Source: Clostridia bacterium (GTDB lineage: Bacteria; Bacillota; Clostridia; Christensenellales; Borkfalkiaceae). From it: a stretch of 64,000 bases of DNA. Every line of letters begins with the position of its first letter. Positions within the stretch are counted from its first letter, which is position 1. The stretch is taken from contig JAFTKC010000002.1 of the NCBI GenBank assembly GCA_017456055.1, forward strand, positions 56,959 through 120,958, read 5' to 3'. Below are positions 44,815 to 53,945 of the stretch, in pieces. A model generated the notes under the pieces. The model saw nothing but the letters and a program-made list of their open reading frames with translations. It did not search any database and had not been told where the DNA came from. Position numbers and translations under genes: made by a program.

Positions 44815-45864
44815 TTAAATTTTATCAATTTTAACGTAATAAGTTGCACGGCTTGCACCTTTCTTTTCTATAAAGCCTTCTTTAGCGAGTTTTTTAAGCG
44901 AACTTTCGACAGAACTATTACTAAGCGACGGACACATAGCAACGATATCCATTTTGGTAAACTTACCGATTTTATTAGCAACTGCTTTTCTAACCATATC
45001 AAGTGCAGAATCGCTTTCACTTACAAGTTCCATTCTATCTTCAAAATCTCTATATGCTGCAATAATAGTGCTAAGCAAATACTTGATAAAAGGAACAACG
45101 TCTTCGTTTCCTTCATCCCAACCAGCTTGTGCTTTTTCTAATGCGTCGTAATATGCGTTCTTGTTCTTCGCAATTTTACTTTCAAGTGAGATGTACTTAC
45201 CAACCATATATCCATTTCTATATAAAAGTAGCGTTGTGAGTAATCTGCTCACTCTACCATTTCCATCTGAAAATGGATGTATGCACAAAAAATCGTGAAT
45301 AAAAATAGGTATTAAAATAAGTGGGTCAACTTCACACTTTGAAATAGCGATATTAAACTCATTGCAAATCTTATCTATTGCTACAGGGGTTTCGTAGGGC
45401 GCAGGGGGAGTAAAGAGAATACTTTCCTTTCCATTTTCAGTTAAGGTGATATAATTTTGCACGTTCTTGAATTTACCACCGATACTTTTTCCTGAGTGAC
45501 TATACAAAATCTTATGAAGTTGCAAAATATAGTTTGTGGTCATAGGAATATACTCAAAACTTTCGTGAATAACGTTAAGTACGTCTCTATAACCTGCAAT
45601 TTCTTCTTCATCACGATTTTTAGGCATAGTCTTATCCGACAAGAGTTGCTTTAATCTTGTATTCGTTGTTCTTATGCCTTCAATATCATTTGACGATTCC
45701 GTACTTTGGACTTTTGCAATTTCCACAAGTTTATTAAGTTTTTCGGGTTGTTGCTTTAAGTAAAGCTCTTGCTTTCCTTTTGCTTCGTGAATAGCCGTAA
45801 GATAACTTACTATTTCGGAATCCCATTTTAAGTCTTTTAGTAAGGAGTAATTAAAATCTCTCAT
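44815..45864 (-). CDS. Fic-domain protein with N-terminal inhibitory helix and winged-helix tail
   Basis: About 349 aa. Fic motif HPFSDGNGRVSR (about residues 196-207), with the catalytic His, the Asp/Asn for metal and phosphate contact, and Arg. An N-terminal inhibition helix SNDIEG (about 58-63) fits the [ST]xxxE[GN] autoinhibitory motif of class II Fic proteins. The C-terminal part (about 290-349) looks like a winged helix, as in Fic regulators that repress their own gene. Such enzymes AMPylate a target protein using ATP. I start at the ATG preceded by AGAGGTG; the GTG 3 codons upstream is less likely. It is a separate unit with its own promoter. Confidence 0.92.
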   Translation of the reverse strand: MRDFNYSLLKDLKWDSEIVSYLTAIHEAKGKQELYLKQQPEKLNKLVEIAKVQSTESSNDIEGIRTTNTRLKQLLSDKTMPKNRDEEEIAGYRDVLNVIHESFEYIPMTTNYILQLHKILYSHSGKSIGGKFKNVQNYITLTENGKESILFTPPAPYETPVAIDKICNEFNIAISKCEVDPLILIPIFIHDFLCIHPFSDGNGRVSRLLTTLLLYRNGYMVGKYISLESKIAKNKNAYYDALEKAQAGWDEGNEDVVPFIKYLLSTIIAAYRDFEDRMELVSESDSALDMVRKAVANKIGKFTKMDIVAMCPSLSNSSVESSLKKLAKEGFIEKKGASRATYYVKIDKI

Positions 45865-45896
45865 TAGATACACCTCTTTATTTTTATTTCTCCTAA

Positions 45897-45984
45897 ATTA
45901 TAATTCTTTTTACGAGAAAAGTCAATAGGTTTATGCTTAAAACGCAAAAGTTTCTCGCAAATAGTTTTGTTTTTTACGAGAAAC
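45897..45984 (-). promoter_or_regulatory. fic promoter with three TTTCTCG operator-like repeats
   Basis: TTGACT (45920-45925) and TATAAT (45897-45902), spacer 17 bases. TTTCTCGTA occurs inside the spacer (complement at 45911-45919) and again at 45975-45984; an inverted TTTCTCGCA is at 45951-45959. The copy in the spacer would block polymerase, as expected if the Fic protein's winged helix or another repressor binds. Confidence 0.6.
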
Positions 45985-46127
45985 TTGTCTTATTTTGTGA
46001 TTAATTTTAATACTAAAAGTGCCACAAAACGGGGTGAAACCGAAGCAGGTAAAGAAAAGTGCCACAACTGACACTTTTGACTTTATGCATATGGGAAACC
46101 CATATCATATTTTTGGTAAAGAAAAAA

Positions 46128-46153
46128 GAACTTAGATTTTTACGTCTAAGTTC
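46128..46153. terminator. Terminator carried by the element, now ending the tubulin/vWA operon
   Basis: Nine-bp arms GAACTTAGA (46128-46136) and TCTAAGTTC (46145-46153) with T-rich flanks on both sides. On the minus strand it follows the transglutaminase gene; it also lies just inside the element end. Confidence 0.85.
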
Positions 46154-46209
46154 CTGTTTTCTTTTTAACCGCTTGAAAACTGCAATATACTTATTTGTTT
46201 AATTGTTTT

Positions 46210-46248
46210 TAAAAATCCCTATGTCTATTGCAGGTTCTCGAAAGGTTT
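46210..46248 (-). repeat. Right terminal inverted repeat of the element (att half-site)
   Basis: Inverted partner of 35255-35293. Its outer end is 15 bases from the transglutaminase stop codon. Confidence 0.75.
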
Positions 46249-46263
46249 AATTTTTTATAACTA

Positions 46264-47460
46264 TTACTTAAAACATACGTAAAAGGTTGCCGACGTAGAT
46301 GGTTCTATACCAGCGAAGTCTTTTTCTAAGTATTTTACCGCCGAACGCTTTTTCTTTCTTACGATTTCCTTGGCCTTTTTAATAATTCTATAATAGTTGG
46401 TATCAATACAAATTTGACTTACGATATATTTTGCAAGTTCTTGATTATAGCATCTAAAACCAACCGTGAAAGAGCCCATCTCCTTAGGATCGTAATTGAT
46501 TGCCGTTTGAGCAAAAACGTTTACTATTTGCTCTTCGTCGTATCTTAATAAATACGCCTTTCTAAAACGGAAATATTCGTGGTTAGTGGAAGTAAATTCC
46601 TCTAAGTCAGGATAGAACTTTTCGTTTGGCGTATGGTAAGGCACTTGCGATTGATCGGTTAACTGAAATTCCTTTAGTGGAACGCAACAGAAATCGTATC
46701 TAATATCGTTTTTACCCGTTTCACCCGTATTAGTGTTAGACCTATCTCCCCAAGTGGCGTCTAGATAGTAGCAATATTTACCTATTTTTAAGGCATTGAA
46801 AGCGTGTCCGCCCCCGGCAACTCTATTACTCGAAACGTATCCACAACTTATACCTACCGATTGAAGTAAATATTGCATTGCCGCAGCGTATCCTGCGCAA
46901 ACAACTTTATGTTCTACTATTGCGCTGTAAAGAGAGCGCAATCTATCGTCTTTAGTCGTGTCGCTATCTACGTGTGACGCAAGCCCTTTTCCGTCGTAAT
47001 CTAGAGTTAAAATTAGTCTACGATAGATTGTAATTAACGCATCGTAAGGCTTAGTTCTTTTAGTTATGCCACGAGTGAAAAACTTAGCGTGTTTTTTTAG
47101 TTCTTGTCTTTTTCTCTCAATTTGCTTAACGTCTAAAACTCCGTTTTCATCAACGCACCTATAGGAAAACTTAACTTGATCACCTGTCCAAGAATACCCG
47201 TTAATCCAGAAGATTTCAGGATAATCGTTTAGTACGTAGTTGAATATTCTTTCCAAATCGTCGTCGTTATTAACACCGTATCTTGGGAAAAATTCCGTTT
47301 CGTACGTCATTGCTCTTCTAACCATTTCGTTATAGAGTTTAATTTTTGGATTAGTATCTTCGTCTTCTTCTTTAGGCAATATTTCATACCTTTCTTTTTC
47401 GATTAAAGAAGCATCGGATTCATTGTCTTTTTTTCTAAAATTACTTTTAATTTTTCCCAC
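46264..47460 (-). CDS. Transglutaminase-like cysteine protein, last gene of the tubulin/vWA operon
   Basis: 398 aa, cytosolic. The transglutaminase-like core has Cys188 in VVCAGYAAAMQYLLQ, His219 in GGHAFNALKI and Asp234 in YYLDATWGD, an intact Cys-His-Asp triad. The N-terminal 45 residues are highly charged; the C-terminus (about 330-398) is a separate alpha/beta segment. There is no signal peptide, unlike many extracellular bacterial members. It may crosslink or cleave proteins, perhaps those of the same operon (inference). GTG start, chosen because GGAGG lies 8 bases upstream. 13 bases after the 1,416-aa gene. Confidence 0.85.
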   Translation of the reverse strand: MGKIKSNFRKKDNESDASLIEKERYEILPKEEDEDTNPKIKLYNEMVRRAMTYETEFFPRYGVNNDDDLERIFNYVLNDYPEIFWINGYSWTGDQVKFSYRCVDENGVLDVKQIERKRQELKKHAKFFTRGITKRTKPYDALITIYRRLILTLDYDGKGLASHVDSDTTKDDRLRSLYSAIVEHKVVCAGYAAAMQYLLQSVGISCGYVSSNRVAGGGHAFNALKIGKYCYYLDATWGDRSNTNTGETGKNDIRYDFCCVPLKEFQLTDQSQVPYHTPNEKFYPDLEEFTSTNHEYFRFRKAYLLRYDEEQIVNVFAQTAINYDPKEMGSFTVGFRCYNQELAKYIVSQICIDTNYYRIIKKAKEIVRKKKRSAVKYLEKDFAGIEPSTSATFYVCFK

Positions 47461-47473
47461 AATCCTTACCTCC

Positions 47474-50400
47474 TTAATCTAAATTTTCAGGTTCTTCAGT
47501 CGAAGCAACTTCTTCTACAGACTCTACTGGATCTTCTTCAGTTCTCTCGTCGGTAGATAATTTATCCTCACCTTCAGTCACCGATTGACCTCTTAAGTAT
47601 CTCTTCCAGAATCTTGGAATCTTGTTTGGATCATATAACTCTACGGGATCAGTTCCGTCGCTTGGATCTTCAGGTTCGCCTTGAGAAGACATACCGGCAA
47701 AGGTACTTCTCATAAACTCGAAACTAGTTGCCTTTCCGTCCGCTCCTTCACCAACGAACGCTCTAATTCCATTGATATCGGCGATTACGTAGCCCTCAAG
47801 TTTAGATTCAACCTCTGTTGCCTTTTCAGTATATCCAACGTGATTTAAGTATTTTAATTCTTCGTACTCAACTTGTGCTTCGGCAAGTGCAATCAAGAGT
47901 TCGTTATCGTTTTGCCACAACTCTATTGTCGCTCTAATAACCGCCCTTTCAATGCTCTTTGCAGGAGTTTCTCGTTGTACGTAGATAACTCTATTGTCAA
48001 CGTCTACTCTATACGCTACACCCGACTTACTGAAGTCTTGATTACTGAATTTTCCATCCAAAAACTTAACTTCTGCCACGCCGAATAAAATTTCAGGATA
48101 CTTTTCAGTTAAATATGCTCTTGCAGTACTTGCTGCTGCATCTAATTCTTCTTGAGTTCTAACACTAGTTTTATCACACTCTGCGCAGACTAATCTACCG
48201 TCTTCAAACTTAACGTATCTTCCACTCTCTAGTATCTTTCCACAGAACGAACAACGTTTAGGTTCTTCATTTGCAATCTCACTACCTGCAGTTTCATAGT
48301 CTTGAACACCGTCTTCACTTAAGATAATGTTGTAATCTTCTAGTAATTTACAGCAATTCTCAACGTCGAAACATTCAGGCAATTTATCATCGCCAAAATA
48401 TATATAGTGTTTTAGGTTTGGACGAAGTTTTAACCAGTTTAAGTAAGAGTAAATGTTTGCCAAGAATTCGTGCATATAGTGGCCCAATCTGTCGTAGAAC
48501 CAATCTAAAGCACCTACGTCTTCGATACAATCGTTAAAGAATATGAATTGCATCTTCTTTTCGTCGGTTTCTTTTTCACTTTCATCCATTAGATATGGAT
48601 ATAGCGCTTTTACTCTTTCAATGTAGTTTGAAGGCTCTTTTTTATCGTTAAATTCTAACGGCTTTTCTAAAACAGGACAAATTGCTATTTGACGATATGC
48701 TTTTGGGAACACCGTGCGAATAAATTCGTTAAATACGGCGCTTAACAACAATCTCATATTGTCGTTGCACTTCATACGAGTAGACAAGGTCACTCTTAAA
48801 ATCTTGCCGTTTTTAACGTTTCTTGCATTTTCTTCAACCACGCTCTTAGATAAGTGTGGATTACCTACTGCCCCTTTAACGAAATCTAAGGTTTGACAAT
48901 TAGATAGCAAGGTGTAGAATCCATATGTTTCACCACGGAAATCTGCACTTCTCATGCTAACCCTGATTTCTTCGAGCATACCGTGTGTCTTATTAAACAC
49001 ACCGTCTTCGCCAACGACTTTCTCGTCGTTAACCTTATACCTACGCAAGAAAATCGTGTCAAGACAATTTTTGAAAGTCACGTTTTCGTGTCTTAAGAAT
49101 ATAATCTTTCTATCTTCCGAAATATGCCCGATTTCGTATTCTGTATTATTAAATAATATGCTTTGTCCTACCACGTATTCAAGATTTACTCTTGATGGGA
49201 AGGTATCTAATTCTCCAATAATTTCGTCGTTAATGCAAAGTTTTACCCTTTCGTTGCACTCGAATACGTTATCGAATACTTCCTTAACTCGCTTAAAGGT
49301 TATTCTCTTTTCTCTAACCATAGTAAAGCCGTCTTGCTCTGCAGAATCTACGATTAGATAATAATCTTTTACGTTCTTAGCAATACTCTTTGAAATTGGA
49401 GTATCGTATTTATCGCATAACGCAGCGAGCAAGTATCCCGCTAAAATCTCTACGTTAATTTCAGAGAATTCGCCTAGTTTAACTCCCTTCGCACAATATG
49501 GGCATAGTGGAGCGTCCCCACGCTTTTCAGCAACCGAAATAACCGTTTTCATTCTATCTTCAAATTCGAAGATGCTCATTCCGTCGCCCGAAGTAGCGTC
49601 ACAGAAAATTCTTAAGAAACTTAGTTTTGATCTTTCTGCATGCTCGGTGACTCTAGGTTGAATAAACGCCGAACGGTTGATATATTCTTCCGAAAGCATT
49701 CTATCCATAAAGTATTCGCGCAACAAATATGGATGACTAATTATGTGCACGATTGACTTCTTAGAGCCTCTAAATCTAGTGCTAGTATATAAAGCAGCAG
49801 CCAAGTTACACTTTTCGTCCGAATAAATCATGTAGTTTATTTCGGGAGTTGGCTTATAGAATTGGTTTATTTCTATATTATGCTCGGTCAATATATCCTT
49901 ATCGGCTCTATCTAGTGGTGATGAAGTTAATACTCTAACACCGTCTACCCCGTGTACTACCGCTTGTTCTGCGATAATGGTTTCTAAGCCGGTTAAGGTT
50001 TGTCCGTGCTTATTGTATACTACGTTTCTCTTGCTTTCCTTGTTCCACAAGGTAAATTCAACTGCTTCGTTTTCATTTGCGCTTGAATAACTCAAAACTT
50101 CGTCTACACAGAAGAATCTTGGTAAACTTGCAGATGCAAAACCACGAAGTACGGCTTGTGATAAGAATATAAAGCGCACCCTTTCAGAAGTTGCCTTTTG
50201 TAATCTTATAGCCATTACGGGACATAGATAACTTTCAAGTTCTACTATTCTATCAGCGTCGATAAATACTGCGTTGCATACCTCTTCAAAGAAAGAAGGA
50301 TAATTCTCTACGATATTATCGTCTTTGAAATCTTCTGGGGTTGCAATTAAAACATCTGCTTGGTCTAAACGCTCGTCGCTAGTATATACACGCCAAGTAC

Positions 50401-51724
50401 AATCTTCACTTGCTCCCGTGAGTTTTATCAAAGCGTCGCCAATATATTTTCTTAATGCAACCATTCTGCTACGGTCTGATAAAATAAATATCATTCTAGA
50501 ACCCGATAGCAATCTAGTATAAGTATAGTGAATTAAGTATTCGCCTAATTCCGAATAGAAAGACGCGCAGAAATACACGTGATTATTGTTATACGCAGCG
50601 TCTAGGCACTCCATATAACTTTGAACGATTCTTCCCGACTTTTCTTTCATTTTATTTTGAATATAGTCGAGCGAACTTGCATACGGACGATTGCTACATA
50701 CGTATTCTATATCCGCATCTTTTCCCGCTTCAGGATAATAACGAAGATTGTGGTCTGCGTCAAAACGTCTTTGAAGTTCTAAGTGGAGAGCACGAAGTTT
50801 GTCATCTCTCTCTTTAGCCTCTTCCTCTTCTGTCTTTTCTTCAGGCTTAACTTCCCTTTCTTCGTCCTTTTTAACTTTGGTATGTAATACGTTGCAAATT
50901 TCTTGCAAGAATATAAGCGAAATAAACGGATAAATATACCACTCTTGCACCTTAAATACGTTTAGCAGTATATTGTACATCCACTCTGGAGCAGTAAAGA
51001 ATATTGCGTATAGTAAAACTATAAAGAGCAAGGTGTAGAGAATCTCTACAAGGTAAATAAAGCATTGCAATACTCTTTCAACACGCATTGCCCAGCCCTT
51101 TGCATACTCTAGGTTTGGACCATCAAAGAAAATTGACCAAAATCCGTTGGTTGCGGCTTCCTTAACCGTTTTAATTTGGTCGTCGCTCTCTTCTTTTTCT
51201 TCCTTGCCTTCTTCCTTAACTAAAACTCTCTTATCTTCTTCAGGTTCAGGTTGTTCGATAGGCTCTTCGGGCTTTTCTTCGCCCTTTTTATTCTTTTTGT
51301 TTTTTCTTTTCTTTCTCTTTTGTTTTTTGGTAAATCCGTACGCTGGGTCAAGAATACATTTTTTCAATAACCCCTTTAAGATTGCGTATGAATAAATAAT
51401 CAATACGTTTGCAATTACGGCTAAAATTACGAAAGAAACGAAGTCAAAAGTACCGGAAGTATCAACCTTGCCAACCAAGTTGCTAATAAATTCGATTGAT
51501 AAAACCCAATCTACTAAACTACTAGTTGCGCTAGTTAATCCAATCATTAAAACGCACTCTAAAACGGCAAGGATTATATACCAAGCGTTCTTTCTGTTGT
51601 GCGGTTCGTCGTATCTTAACGCATGTATGGTTGAAACTTTTCTTGCCCTTGCAGCAAAAGGCATCATTGGGAAAAGTAATATAAAGGTTATCAATAAAAT
51701 CAATAAGAATTTTAGTGCATCCAT
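47474..51724 (-). CDS. 1,416-aa membrane protein with degenerate helicase-like domain, zinc finger and peptidase-like tail
   Basis: Membrane segments fill the first ~290 residues (around 3-22, 48-70, 90-118, 215-250 and 265-285), broken by a Lys/Glu-rich loop. A middle region (about 360-560) resembles a SF2 helicase fold: RMIFILSDRSRMVALRKYI, ADVLIATPEDF, VFIDADRIVELESYL near 485, then RFIFLSQ. There is no Walker A lysine, so it is probably inactive. CPYC and CSFC/CAEC pairs (the latter at C1158/C1161 and about 1179/1182) form a zinc finger. After it, a segment like the DA1-type zinc peptidase has lost its HExxH (RATIELWQ). Acidic C-terminus. Large scaffold, role unknown. It starts 1 base after the previous stop. 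Confidence 0.7.
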   Translation of the reverse strand: MDALKFLLILLITFILLFPMMPFAARARKVSTIHALRYDEPHNRKNAWYIILAVLECVLMIGLTSATSSLVDWVLSIEFISNLVGKVDTSGTFDFVSFVILAVIANVLIIYSYAILKGLLKKCILDPAYGFTKKQKRKKRKNKKNKKGEEKPEEPIEQPEPEEDKRVLVKEEGKEEKEESDDQIKTVKEAATNGFWSIFFDGPNLEYAKGWAMRVERVLQCFIYLVEILYTLLFIVLLYAIFFTAPEWMYNILLNVFKVQEWYIYPFISLIFLQEICNVLHTKVKKDEEREVKPEEKTEEEEAKERDDKLRALHLELQRRFDADHNLRYYPEAGKDADIEYVCSNRPYASSLDYIQNKMKEKSGRIVQSYMECLDAAYNNNHVYFCASFYSELGEYLIHYTYTRLLSGSRMIFILSDRSRMVALRKYIGDALIKLTGASEDCTWRVYTSDERLDQADVLIATPEDFKDDNIVENYPSFFEEVCNAVFIDADRIVELESYLCPVMAIRLQKATSERVRFIFLSQAVLRGFASASLPRFFCVDEVLSYSSANENEAVEFTLWNKESKRNVVYNKHGQTLTGLETIIAEQAVVHGVDGVRVLTSSPLDRADKDILTEHNIEINQFYKPTPEINYMIYSDEKCNLAAALYTSTRFRGSKKSIVHIISHPYLLREYFMDRMLSEEYINRSAFIQPRVTEHAERSKLSFLRIFCDATSGDGMSIFEFEDRMKTVISVAEKRGDAPLCPYCAKGVKLGEFSEINVEILAGYLLAALCDKYDTPISKSIAKNVKDYYLIVDSAEQDGFTMVREKRITFKRVKEVFDNVFECNERVKLCINDEIIGELDTFPSRVNLEYVVGQSILFNNTEYEIGHISEDRKIIFLRHENVTFKNCLDTIFLRRYKVNDEKVVGEDGVFNKTHGMLEEIRVSMRSADFRGETYGFYTLLSNCQTLDFVKGAVGNPHLSKSVVEENARNVKNGKILRVTLSTRMKCNDNMRLLLSAVFNEFIRTVFPKAYRQIAICPVLEKPLEFNDKKEPSNYIERVKALYPYLMDESEKETDEKKMQFIFFNDCIEDVGALDWFYDRLGHYMHEFLANIYSYLNWLKLRPNLKHYIYFGDDKLPECFDVENCCKLLEDYNIILSEDGVQDYETAGSEIANEEPKRCSFCGKILESGRYVKFEDGRLVCAECDKTSVRTQEELDAAASTARAYLTEKYPEILFGVAEVKFLDGKFSNQDFSKSGVAYRVDVDNRVIYVQRETPAKSIERAVIRATIELWQNDNELLIALAEAQVEYEELKYLNHVGYTEKATEVESKLEGYVIADINGIRAFVGEGADGKATSFEFMRSTFAGMSSQGEPEDPSDGTDPVELYDPNKIPRFWKRYLRGQSVTEGEDKLSTDERTEEDPVESVEEVASTEEPENLD

Positions 51725-51725
51725 A

Positions 51726-53894
51726 TTATTCTCCTCCTCTACCTTTTCCTACGAGCACAGACTCGATTGCATCAAGTGAAAAAATCTTATAAACTTTGTT
51801 CTCAGGCGAACGAATAGACCTTAGAAGGTTAAATTCTCCGTCTACGCTAGTCGAATCGTCGATAGTTGGGTGAATTCCAAGATTGTTTAGAATTCCGCTC
51901 AAGCAGTTCTCTACGTCTTCTAGAATAACTCTATGCTTGTTAACGTTTTTATCTTTTAGAAGATTTGCTTGATATAATAAGGTGATTTGTCTTATCTCGT
52001 ATCTAAATTCTTCTATGTTGATTAAATCTACTTCGTATCTTTTCTTGAGTTGCTTTAGAGCAACCTTTTTCTTCGCTAGACAATCTTTATAACACTCTAG
52101 CATATCGTTTTTGGCTTTATTTAGTTTCCTTATCGTTGGAAGCAACGTAAAGAATAGTGAAAATAAGAATAATCCTGCAAAGATTGCCGACGCCAACACG
52201 TACACCATTATCGTGCCGAAGTTGTATTCACTAACCGATTTTAAGATTATGAAAGGAACTATCATTATAGCAACCGTTATTAGCAAGAAAATGATATCCC
52301 CTGCGATATTTCTATTGAGTATTTTCTTTGCCTTTAGGTAGTTTTCATAATACTTATCTGCTTTCTTTTGCTCTTCTTCAAAGTTATTAACTACGTATTC
52401 TGCCTTTAAGGTTTCACCCATAAGTTTAGAAATTTCGTCGTACTTTTCGTTAATTACGAAATCGTACTCTTGCTTTGAAGGGCACATATTAGTAGTCGCA
52501 AGCGAATCAGAACGGATAAGTTCGTCAAATCTATCGTCAACGTCTTTTTCGTTCATTTGGTCACGCTTAAATAAGTATTCGCTTAAAATACGGTCGAATT
52601 CTTCTTTATCTTCGTCGATAAATTCGCCCTCTCCTTGTTTACCCATCTTCATTATGAGTTTATATTGATCTTCAATAGAATTTCTTAGTTTAGAATCCTT
52701 AACTACTACTGCAGTTCTTTCTTTTTTGAAGTCTTCTTCAGGAGTGGATTGCTTTTTAACGTCAATCTTAATTTCTTTTTCAGAAATTTGCTTTAACGAG
52801 TAATATAAAGATTTATTTTCTTTAGCCAAAGTTCTTGCGCAAACTATTTTATTCCAAGCCGTTATTAGAAGGTTTTTCAAAGAGTCTGGATCAACTCCAC
52901 TAATTTCAATATCACCCTCTTCTCTAATACTATCTTCTCTCTCGTAAAGTCTAATTAAATGGAGAGAAAGCGCTAGATTATCAAAAGCCGCTCTCGCTAC
53001 GCTTCCACCAACGCTCGTATGATAAAAGTGACGACGAATTTTTCTCGTTTTGCCTGCTCTTTCACAAAATGCTCTAAAGAAGGTGCTTTGAGATGCTCCC
53101 TCGCCCTCGTTTTCTTCAACTCCGTACGGGAAATCTTTCACTCTATATTCTAGTGAAAGTTGTCTCGTACAGTATAAACTGAAAGCAGTGTAGGCGTCTT
53201 CCTCCACCATCTTTCTAACCATTTTTTTGCTTGGACGCACGTTGTCCACAAAATCCATTTTTGCTTGGATTTTTTCCACTAATTCGGCTTTGCCTTTCTT
53301 AGTTTCCGTTTCTGCTAATAGATCGTTTAATTCTTCTATTTCTTTTTTAGCCTTTAAGTATACTTCTTCAGCGTATACTTTTCCGTCGCTATCTATGTAA
53401 ACGTCTACTTCTTCACTTACGTAAGTCTTCTTTTTACCAACTAAAGACGATTCTACCGGTGAAATTATTTGATTTACTTGATCTTCAAGGTTGTCTATGT
53501 TGTCGATTACTTCAAAGTCGCCACTTTTAATATAGAAAACGTCGCACTCGGCAGCGTAATATTCTTGCTTTTCTAAAACGTAAAGCAAGTTGTCTTTAAG
53601 GTACGCTTCAATATATGGCAAATAAAGGCTACATTCAACACCTTCGTCCTTGCCATAGCCGTGTCTACCATAAGGCGCGCGAATACGATTAAATCCGTAA
53701 AAGTCAATTAAAACGGCAAGTCTAAACTCTTCCGCTTCAATTGCACCTTGTTTATTCTTAATAAAATCTACACAATCTTCAACTCTATCTAGACTGCAGT
53801 TTAACCATTGAATTTTGTTGTATCCAACTAATCTAAACAATTGGTCGCTGTCAAACGTTTTGTTTTCAGACGTGTTTATTACGTAAGTTACCAT
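51726..53894 (-). CDS. 722-aa membrane protein of the tubulin/vWA operon
   Basis: Unrecognised. The N-terminal 320 residues are soluble, partly coiled-coil (about 175-215). The centre is charged (about 325-500) and helical. Two hydrophobic helices (about residues 531-552 and 562-585) form the only membrane anchor, and the last ~130 residues are basic and helical. Both ends would face the same side of the membrane. It ends GKGRGGE, and its stop shares the region that holds the ribosome site of the 1,416-aa gene, so the two are coupled. It may link the tubulin-like polymers to the membrane. Confidence 0.75.
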   Translation of the reverse strand: MVTYVINTSENKTFDSDQLFRLVGYNKIQWLNCSLDRVEDCVDFIKNKQGAIEAEEFRLAVLIDFYGFNRIRAPYGRHGYGKDEGVECSLYLPYIEAYLKDNLLYVLEKQEYYAAECDVFYIKSGDFEVIDNIDNLEDQVNQIISPVESSLVGKKKTYVSEEVDVYIDSDGKVYAEEVYLKAKKEIEELNDLLAETETKKGKAELVEKIQAKMDFVDNVRPSKKMVRKMVEEDAYTAFSLYCTRQLSLEYRVKDFPYGVEENEGEGASQSTFFRAFCERAGKTRKIRRHFYHTSVGGSVARAAFDNLALSLHLIRLYEREDSIREEGDIEISGVDPDSLKNLLITAWNKIVCARTLAKENKSLYYSLKQISEKEIKIDVKKQSTPEEDFKKERTAVVVKDSKLRNSIEDQYKLIMKMGKQGEGEFIDEDKEEFDRILSEYLFKRDQMNEKDVDDRFDELIRSDSLATTNMCPSKQEYDFVINEKYDEISKLMGETLKAEYVVNNFEEEQKKADKYYENYLKAKKILNRNIAGDIIFLLITVAIMIVPFIILKSVSEYNFGTIMVYVLASAIFAGLFLFSLFFTLLPTIRKLNKAKNDMLECYKDCLAKKKVALKQLKKRYEVDLINIEEFRYEIRQITLLYQANLLKDKNVNKHRVILEDVENCLSGILNNLGIHPTIDDSTSVDGEFNLLRSIRSPENKVYKIFSLDAIESVLVGKGRGGE

Positions 53895-53945
53895 GCTTTT
53901 CCCTTTATTTTATCGATTGTTTTTCTATAATAATATATTATATCA

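Larger units (their letters stand above)
35255..46248. mobile_element. 11-kb serine-recombinase mobile element
   Basis: The ends are imperfect 39-bp inverted repeats (35255-35293 and 46210-46248, 31 of 39 identical), both reading AAACCT.TCGA inward to CATAGGGATTTTTA. All genes between are on the minus strand, and the large serine recombinase is at the left end. The cargo is unlike its flanks: a TnpW-like gene, an RHH-like gene, an RNA, CARF/sigma/helicase genes and a Fic gene. There is no relaxase, coupling ATPase or type IV secretion gene, so it is at most mobilisable. The inverted repeats probably are the two halves of the element's own attachment site. The exact crossover dinucleotide is not determined. 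Confidence 0.8.
45985..46263. other. Element right-end intergenic region
   Basis: No gene is supported here. It contains the palindrome ATATGGG-AAA-CCCATAT (46089-46105), two nearby GTGCCACAA-type direct repeats, the terminator hairpin at 46128-46153 and the terminal inverted repeat at 46210-46248. The last 15 bases before the transglutaminase stop are presumably chromosomal. Confidence 0.5.

Noticed and set aside
45911-45984. Repeated TTTCTCG units considered as a tiny CRISPR array.
   Set aside because: Units are 9 bases, in mixed orientation, with no regular spacers, and one overlaps the promoter; operator sites fit better.
46089-46105. Palindrome ATATGGG-AAA-CCCATAT considered as the right end of the element.
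   Set aside because: No partner at the left end; the 39-bp inverted repeat at 46210-46248 is a much better boundary.
35255-46248. Integrative conjugative element.
   Set aside because: No relaxase, coupling protein or type IV secretion gene was found inside the boundaries.
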